From CAXMQS01 sp964195995 (GTDB taxonomy: Bacteria > Actinomycetota > Acidimicrobiia > Spongiisociales > JAOTWH01), in NCBI GenBank assembly GCA_964195995.1, contig CAXMQS010000092.1:1-64000 (forward strand): a stretch of DNA of 64,000 nt. The letters are read 5' to 3'. The notes beneath the pieces are model-generated. The model was not told where the DNA came from. It made no database searches and saw only the letters and a list, made by a program, of their open reading frames with translations. Of this stretch, positions 59,374 through 64,000 are shown piece after piece (positions within the stretch are counted from its first letter, which is position 1; every line of letters begins with the position of its first letter). Made by a program: the position numbers and the translations under genes.

Positions 59374-59453
59374 CGTTACGAAACTCGGTCATTCCGAGAT
59401 TGGCGCGACTCGTTGTACCGTTACGTGCATGCTAATACCTAGTTTTCGTTACG
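59374..59453. promoter_or_regulatory. CGTTACG heptamers upstream of the SARP gene
   Basis: Three exact CGTTACG heptamers at 59374-59380, 59419-59425 and 59447-59453 lie in the 159-bp divergent region between the DUF4399 gene and the SARP regulator. Spacing (45 and 28 bp) is irregular, but the same heptamer in reverse appears twice with 11-bp period at 62388-62405. Autoregulation by the SARP is possible. Confidence 0.45.
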
Positions 59454-59482
59454 ATGATTGAGGCGCGTCCAGGGATGTTGGC

Positions 59483-62356
59483 GTGACTGGCTTGACGATC
59501 AACCTGCTGGGTCCGCCATTGGTCGAGTGCGATGGGGTCCCGATCGAGGTAGACACTCGCAAGGCCGTGGCGCTGCTGGCCTACCTGGCGGTCTCTGGCC
59601 GAGCCGAGACACGCGAAAGTCTTTCCGTGTTGTTGTGGCCCGACTACGACCACGCGAGGGGCCGCGCCGCTCTTCGTCGCACATTGTCCGTGCTGCGCAA
59701 AGCCCTTGATCAGCGCTGGCTGGTGGTCGAGGGCCAGACTGTGGCGCTCCCGATCGCCAGTGATGTTCAGATTGACGTTCGACTGTTCGAGGATCGGCTC
59801 GCTGCGAAGAAAGCGCACTCCCATCCTGCTTCCGCAGTCTGCAACCAATGCCTGCTCTTTCTCGAGGAAGCCGTCTCCCACTACCGGGGTGACTTCCTCA
59901 CCGGCTTCACCCTGCGGGACAGCGTGAACTTCGACGACTGGCAGCTCGCACAGAGTGAGCACCTCCGAATCCTGTTCACAGGTGCACTCAGGGACCTCGG
60001 TGATTCCTATCAGCTTCTCGGAAGATCTGACGATGCCATTGCGACCTTGAACAGATGGCTCGAAGTCGATCCACTTGTGGAGTCGGCTCATCGTTCACTG
60101 ATGGAGGTCTACGCGTCGGTCGGTGATCGATCGCGCGCTCTGGAGCAATACCAGAAGTGCATACGGGTCCTCGACCGAGAACTCGGAGTCTCTCCACTAG
60201 AGGAGACCGTCGATCTGTACCACGAGTTGAAAGCCGGACGCCTCCCCGTCCGACCCATAGCGCAGCCGACCACAATGGAGCGACCTGTCCCTAGCGGGAC
60301 TCCCGCGCCATCTCGGCTCCGATCTCCCCTCGTTGGCCGATCGACCGAACTCGACGCAGCCTCAGCTTGGCTTGCTGGAGGCAATCGACTGATCGCCATC
60401 GAGGGCGAAGCCGGGATCGGCAAGACGCGCCTCGCAGAGGAAGTCCTCGCCACCGCAGCGAAACAGGGGATCACGGTCATCGCAGCGCACTGCCATCAAG
60501 GCGAGGAGGACCTCGCCTTCGGAGTCCTCGCCGAGTTGCTGACGATCGGAGGCCGTGGCGAGGACGCTGGGGCGCGACTCGCCGCGATTCCCTCCTTCGC
60601 CGTTGGCGAGGCATCATCGCTAGCTCCGTCACTCGCCGACCTCGTCCCCGACATGCCACCGCACGTGCCTCTCTCTGGAGCGGCGGCCGAGGCTCGGCTA
60701 TTGGATGGGGTTGCGGCGGCGCTGCGAGCCCTTTGTGGGGAAAAGGGAGTTCTCTTCATCGATGACGTCCAATGGGCCGACGCGGCGTCCCTCAAGGTCC
60801 TGGGCTATATGGTTCGACGCCTACCCGAAAGCGGTCCCTCGATCCTGGTCACGTCACGAAGCGAGGCGCTGCGAGCAGACCACCCGCTGCGCGAGATGCT
60901 GCATACGGCTCGCCGCAATGGAGCTTCGGCCTCTCTATCTCTGGCTCGACTCGACAGAAATGAGGTTGCAGAGCTGGTTACGGCAGCCTCGCCGCACTCA
61001 ACGGCGCAACCCGACCTCGACACACTCTTCGAAGAGACAGAGGGAGTGCCTTTCTTCGTCGTCGAGTACCTGGATGCCATTCGGCTGGATGGCGAAATGG
61101 AGAGTGATCGACTCCCAGTCACCGTTCGCGATTTGCTCTCGTCGAAGCTCGCGGGCCTTACCGAGATGGGACGCCAACTCGCAACAACGGCTTCTGTGGT
61201 CGGACGAGCCTTCGACCTGGATCTGGTTCGGGAGGTCAGCGGGCGGAGTCCGGAGGAGGTCGTTGAGGCGATAGAGGAGCTCTGCCAACGCGGAGTAGTG
61301 GGAGCGCCAAGCGGGGACTCTTCCTCGTTCGACTTCACGCATGAAAAGCTCAAAGAAGTCGCCTACGAAAATACAAACCCGGCGCGCCGTCGACTGCTCC
61401 ATCGCCGAGTCGCCGCGGCTCTGGTGAGCGTCACCCGATCCGGTACCGCTGCTCCGTCCGCCGAGGTCGCACGGCACTACCAACTCGCCGGTGACGACGC
61501 CGAGGCTGCCGTTCATTATCTCGAGGCCGGGCGTCGTGCTTTCGCCATGCATGCCAACACTCAAGCCAAGGAATACCTGCTGACTGCATTGGCCCTTGGT
61601 CACACCGAAGAGGGCCCTATCCACAGAGAGATCGGCGACATCGAACTGCTCGCAGGCGACTACCAGGCAGCGTTGTCCAGCTACGAGCGGGCGGCGGCCA
61701 TGAGTAGCTCAGACGCTAAGCCCGATGTCGAGCGCCGGCTGGGTGCCCTGCATCATCGCATTGGTCAGTTCGACTCCGCCCGCGCCTATTTCCAGACTGC
61801 CCGCGACTCGCTTGTTGCGGGGGAGCGAACCGCTGCTGCCTCAATGACCTCTGCCGATTGGGCATTGACCGAACTGAAGGTGGGCAACCTCGAACGTGCT
61901 CGTCTTCTTGTAGAGGAAGCGATGGAGTTGGCGATATCGAGCGAGGACGCCAGCGCCCTTGCCCAGGGACACAACACGCTCGGCATCCTGGCGACGGAGG
62001 AGGGCGACTATCCGGGAGCTGCACACCATCTCGAACGGGGCCTGGCGATGGCGAATGAGGTAGGTGGCGGTGCGATCAGGGTGGCCGCGCTCAACAACCT
62101 TGCTCGTGCCACCGCTCGGATCGGTGACCTCGACCGAGGACGGACCTTGGCCGAAGCGGCACTTGACGAGAGTGTTGCCATCGGCGACCGCCATCGCGAG
62201 GCTGCTCTGCACAACAACCTGGCGGACCTACTCCACGCTGCCGGGGATGTCGACGAGTCGATGAAGCATCTCAAGAAGGCCCTGCAGGGTTTTGCCGAGA
62301 TCGAACTTGGTGCCGATCTCTCGCACCCTGAGATATGGAAGTTGGCTCAGTGGTGA
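59483..62356 (+). CDS. Large SARP/AfsR-type transcriptional regulator with AAA and TPR domains
   Basis: 957 residues from a GTG at 59483. N-terminal winged helix and BTAD domain (~1-255; LTINLLGPPLVECDGVPIEV, RKAVALLAYLAVSG, RRTLSVLRKALDQRW; then TPR-like BTAD). The AAA/NB-ARC-type ATPase (~275-620) has SPLVGRSTELDAASAWL, Walker A GEAGIGKTRLAEEV and Walker B ILFIDDVQWADAASLKV-like sequence. C-terminal TPR repeats (~690-950). Such AfsR-like proteins activate genes for secondary metabolism or development, gated by ATP binding. Candidate sites are CGTTACG heptamers nearby. Confidence 0.9.
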   Translation: MTGLTINLLGPPLVECDGVPIEVDTRKAVALLAYLAVSGRAETRESLSVLLWPDYDHARGRAALRRTLSVLRKALDQRWLVVEGQTVALPIASDVQIDVRLFEDRLAAKKAHSHPASAVCNQCLLFLEEAVSHYRGDFLTGFTLRDSVNFDDWQLAQSEHLRILFTGALRDLGDSYQLLGRSDDAIATLNRWLEVDPLVESAHRSLMEVYASVGDRSRALEQYQKCIRVLDRELGVSPLEETVDLYHELKAGRLPVRPIAQPTTMERPVPSGTPAPSRLRSPLVGRSTELDAASAWLAGGNRLIAIEGEAGIGKTRLAEEVLATAAKQGITVIAAHCHQGEEDLAFGVLAELLTIGGRGEDAGARLAAIPSFAVGEASSLAPSLADLVPDMPPHVPLSGAAAEARLLDGVAAALRALCGEKGVLFIDDVQWADAASLKVLGYMVRRLPESGPSILVTSRSEALRADHPLREMLHTARRNGASASLSLARLDRNEVAELVTAASPHSTAQPDLDTLFEETEGVPFFVVEYLDAIRLDGEMESDRLPVTVRDLLSSKLAGLTEMGRQLATTASVVGRAFDLDLVREVSGRSPEEVVEAIEELCQRGVVGAPSGDSSSFDFTHEKLKEVAYENTNPARRRLLHRRVAAALVSVTRSGTAAPSAEVARHYQLAGDDAEAAVHYLEAGRRAFAMHANTQAKEYLLTALALGHTEEGPIHREIGDIELLAGDYQAALSSYERAAAMSSSDAKPDVERRLGALHHRIGQFDSARAYFQTARDSLVAGERTAAASMTSADWALTELKVGNLERARLLVEEAMELAISSEDASALAQGHNTLGILATEEGDYPGAAHHLERGLAMANEVGGGAIRVAALNNLARATARIGDLDRGRTLAEAALDESVAIGDRHREAALHNNLADLLHAAGDVDESMKHLKKALQGFAEIELGADLSHPEIWKLAQW

Positions 62357-62387
62357 GGTTGAAGCCGACCTGATACTGGGCCCATTC

Positions 62388-62405
62388 CGTAACGGTCGCG
62401 TAACG
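62388..62405. promoter_or_regulatory. SARP-type direct repeat: two CGTAACG heptamers, 11-bp period
   Basis: CGTAACG at 62388-62394 and 62399-62405, exactly 11 bp apart. Direct heptamers with 11-bp or 22-bp period are the known layout for SARP binding. They lie 42-59 bp upstream of the membrane protein start at 62447 and immediately after the SARP gene, so this gene is a likely target. Confidence 0.6.
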
Positions 62406-62446
62406 CCGCGATGTCACCCTGGCCTCATGAACGAGGAGGCGATGAC

Positions 62447-63091
62447 ATGTTGACTGAAAGCATTACCCGACTCAGAGGAGAGACGGATCGCGAGCGATCT
62501 GCACTGCTGCTAGCACTCTTGATCGGTTTCCCTCTCTTTGCGATCTTGAATGGGATCTTCCTGACCAACATCGTCGTCGGCTTCGTCGGGATGGCGATAC
62601 TCGTGGCAGTTGGGGTAAACGCTCTGATACACGTCCGGCGGGTACCCCGGCTGGTGCTGTCAGGTTTGGTTGGAGGCGGTGTAGCCGGACTTGTCGCCCT
62701 AGGGGCCGGCTTACGCCTTGCGATGCGGGTTGTATCCCTCACCGGTGGCAGGCGGGAAGTGAGTGCCGACGGCACGATGTTCCTCCTCATCGCCGGCGCC
62801 ATGTTGGGGGCGATAATCGGGTTGACCCTGGCCGGCGTACTCCGCCTGTGGCGGGGGCGTGGGTGGGTCATCGGCACCATCCTGATGGTGTTCTTCGGTT
62901 CGTTGTTGCTCGTCGGATCCGATACGCGTAGCGAGTTGCAGCATGAGGGGTTTGGCATCTGGTTGAACCTGCCCATGTTCCTCGGCGCCTTTCTCCTGTA
63001 TGGCGTCTTGGCGGTCAGGTCGATTCGTTGGGTCGAAGCCAGGCTGCCGATGATCAGGCTGGCTCGATCTCCCCTGCCTGAGGGGACTTGA
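62447..63091 (+). CDS. Membrane protein of unknown function
   Basis: 214 residues from the ATG at 62447, with GAGGAGG upstream. After a charged N-terminus come about six hydrophobic helices (LLLALLIGFPLFAILNGIFL, IVVGFVGMAILVAVGVNALI, LVLSGLVGGGVAGLVALGAG, FLLIAGAMLGAIIGLTLAGV, VIGTILMVFFGSLLLVG, MFLGAFLLYGVLAVRSI). No motif indicates function. Position behind the 11-bp heptamer repeat suggests SARP control. Confidence 0.75.
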   Translation: MLTESITRLRGETDRERSALLLALLIGFPLFAILNGIFLTNIVVGFVGMAILVAVGVNALIHVRRVPRLVLSGLVGGGVAGLVALGAGLRLAMRVVSLTGGRREVSADGTMFLLIAGAMLGAIIGLTLAGVLRLWRGRGWVIGTILMVFFGSLLLVGSDTRSELQHEGFGIWLNLPMFLGAFLLYGVLAVRSIRWVEARLPMIRLARSPLPEGT

Positions 63092-63111
63092 GGCTACAGC
63101 CAAAGGTCGTC

Positions 63112-64000
63112 ATGCGCACAACTGCTGCTCGCACCTCTGTCATGCTTTTGTTGGCGTTAGCTGCGGCGGCCTGTACGCCAGGACGGGCCGACATCGCGAC
63201 GCCTGGTTCACAAGGACCCGCGACGTCGCCGACGGTGACAACCTACCCTCCATCTGCCACGACGACCGTCCAGCCCACGTCCGATAACCGACGACCGGTG
63301 ATCCTCGACTACTCGCCAACCGTCTCCGACTTGGGTGCGTTGGCATTCCTCGCAGCCCATCCTGACATACGCCTCATCGCAGTGACACTGCCCGGAACCG
63401 GCGAGTCCTACTGCGAGCCTGGGGTTGCTCACACACGAGGCGTTCTCGTTCAGCTGGATCTGAGGGACATCCCGGTCGCCTGCGGACCCGACGATCCGCT
63501 GTCGGGATGGAACGCCTTTCCGATCACATGGAGAATCGCCTCCAACGAGATGGAGCTCCCGATTGCCCAGCCGAACGAGACGCGCTCCGCGCCTGATCTG
63601 ATCGTCGATCTGGTGCGCTCGTCCGACGTTCCAGTCGAGATCGTTGCGGTCGGACCACTCACCAACGTCGCCATCGCTATTCAGTCCGCACCTGGGATGG
63701 CGTCGAACGTGGCCGGGATAACCATCATGGGAGGCGCCGTCGACATCGCCGGAAACGTCTTCAGAAACGAGGTCGCCGAGTGGAACATCTGGGTGGATCC
63801 GACCGCCGCCGGTGTGGTCCTCGCCTCAGGCGCGCCGGTCACCTTGGTTCCTCTGAACGCCACCAACCACACCCCGACCGGACAGATCTTCTACGACGCG
63901 CTTCTGGCTGCCGCGAGTACACCTGAGTCAATCCTCGTAAGCGACCTATGGAGGGCCGCCGAGGACCAGGTGACCAATCCCGAAGGTTTCTGGTTCTTCT
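63112..64000 (+). CDS. Nucleoside-hydrolase-like lipoprotein, 3' partial
   Basis: Open frame from the ATG at 63112 to the right edge (296 codons). N-terminus MRTTAARTSVMLLLALAAAAC is a lipoprotein signal (lipobox AAAC), followed by a Thr/Pro linker. The rest follows the inosine-uridine nucleoside hydrolase fold: VEIVAVGPLTNVAIAI, GITIMGGAVD and AEWNIWVDPTAA. The N-terminal calcium-site motif, DxDPGxDD in active enzymes, reads DYSPTVSD here, with the third and seventh positions changed to Ser. It may have lost ribohydrolase activity or changed substrate. The gene continues beyond the window. Confidence 0.8.
   Translation, partial: MRTTAARTSVMLLLALAAAACTPGRADIATPGSQGPATSPTVTTYPPSATTTVQPTSDNRRPVILDYSPTVSDLGALAFLAAHPDIRLIAVTLPGTGESYCEPGVAHTRGVLVQLDLRDIPVACGPDDPLSGWNAFPITWRIASNEMELPIAQPNETRSAPDLIVDLVRSSDVPVEIVAVGPLTNVAIAIQSAPGMASNVAGITIMGGAVDIAGNVFRNEVAEWNIWVDPTAAGVVLASGAPVTLVPLNATNHTPTGQIFYDALLAAASTPESILVSDLWRAAEDQVTNPEGFWFF

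Noticed and set aside
59432..60091. Long antisense open frame opposite the SARP gene
   Set aside because: It mirrors a well-supported coding region, has no recognisable protein features and no ribosome site; it is a shadow of the GC-rich frame.

Overview
The window is GC-rich, densely coding DNA from an actinobacterium, most likely a lineage near Acidimicrobiia. This rests on F420-type luciferase-like oxidoreductases, a DevRS-type two-component system, a SARP regulator, MenA, several lipoproteins with long Thr/Pro/Ala linkers, many GTG/TTG starts, and apparently leaderless promoters. No rRNA, tRNA, CRISPR array, transposase or phage gene was seen.

Region 1 (1-6.9 kb) is accessory DNA. Secreted or lipoprotein genes alternate with six copies of a ~54-bp imperfect-hairpin repeat, all in one orientation. 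It ends at a solitary sufB whose upstream region contains three arms able to form mutually exclusive hairpins. Region 2 (8.5-15.7 kb) holds housekeeping genes: a Rossmann protein, Zn alcohol dehydrogenase and LLM oxidoreductase in one overlapping set, a lacI remnant, an M3 peptidase, menA, msrB and a HisC-like aminotransferase.

Region 3 (15.8-38.1 kb) is the core: an anaerobic aromatic catabolism island. Three genes (had, oah, dch; 18750 to 15831) encode the ring-modifying and ring-opening steps after benzoyl-CoA dearomatisation. An operon on the minus strand (38025 to 32973) encodes a TetR regulator, all four subunits of an ATP-dependent class I benzoyl-CoA reductase and a small Cys-motif protein. 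A plus-strand operon (25960-32461) encodes a Zn-ribbon/OB protein, a thiolase, a PrpF-family isomerase and the three subunits of 4-hydroxybenzoyl-CoA reductase, including the extra four-Cys [4Fe-4S] loop. Divergent from it, a minus-strand operon (25801 to 19385) encodes a LeuA-like synthase, TetR, CaiB CoA-transferase, enoyl-CoA hydratase, SDR and a LeuC/LeuD-like hydratase pair. I cannot match the LeuA-like/LeuCD-like/PrpF combination to a described aromatic pathway. It is the best candidate for an undescribed route here.

Region 4 (38.2-48.2 kb) contains a DevR/DevS-like pair with Usp and CBS/BON proteins and DosR-box-like sites in the shared promoter, a PNPOx-fold protein, a GNAT/acyl-CoA synthetase fusion, an arsM/arsR pair and an ABC-F ATPase. 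Region 5 (48.2-64 kb) contains small membrane proteins, a ferric-reductase/FMN-protein/ApbE electron-transfer set, a STAS/RsbU-RsbW stress-signalling group next to a PspC/CxxCH fusion, a large SARP-type regulator with heptamer direct repeats nearby, and a nucleoside-hydrolase-like lipoprotein cut by the right edge.
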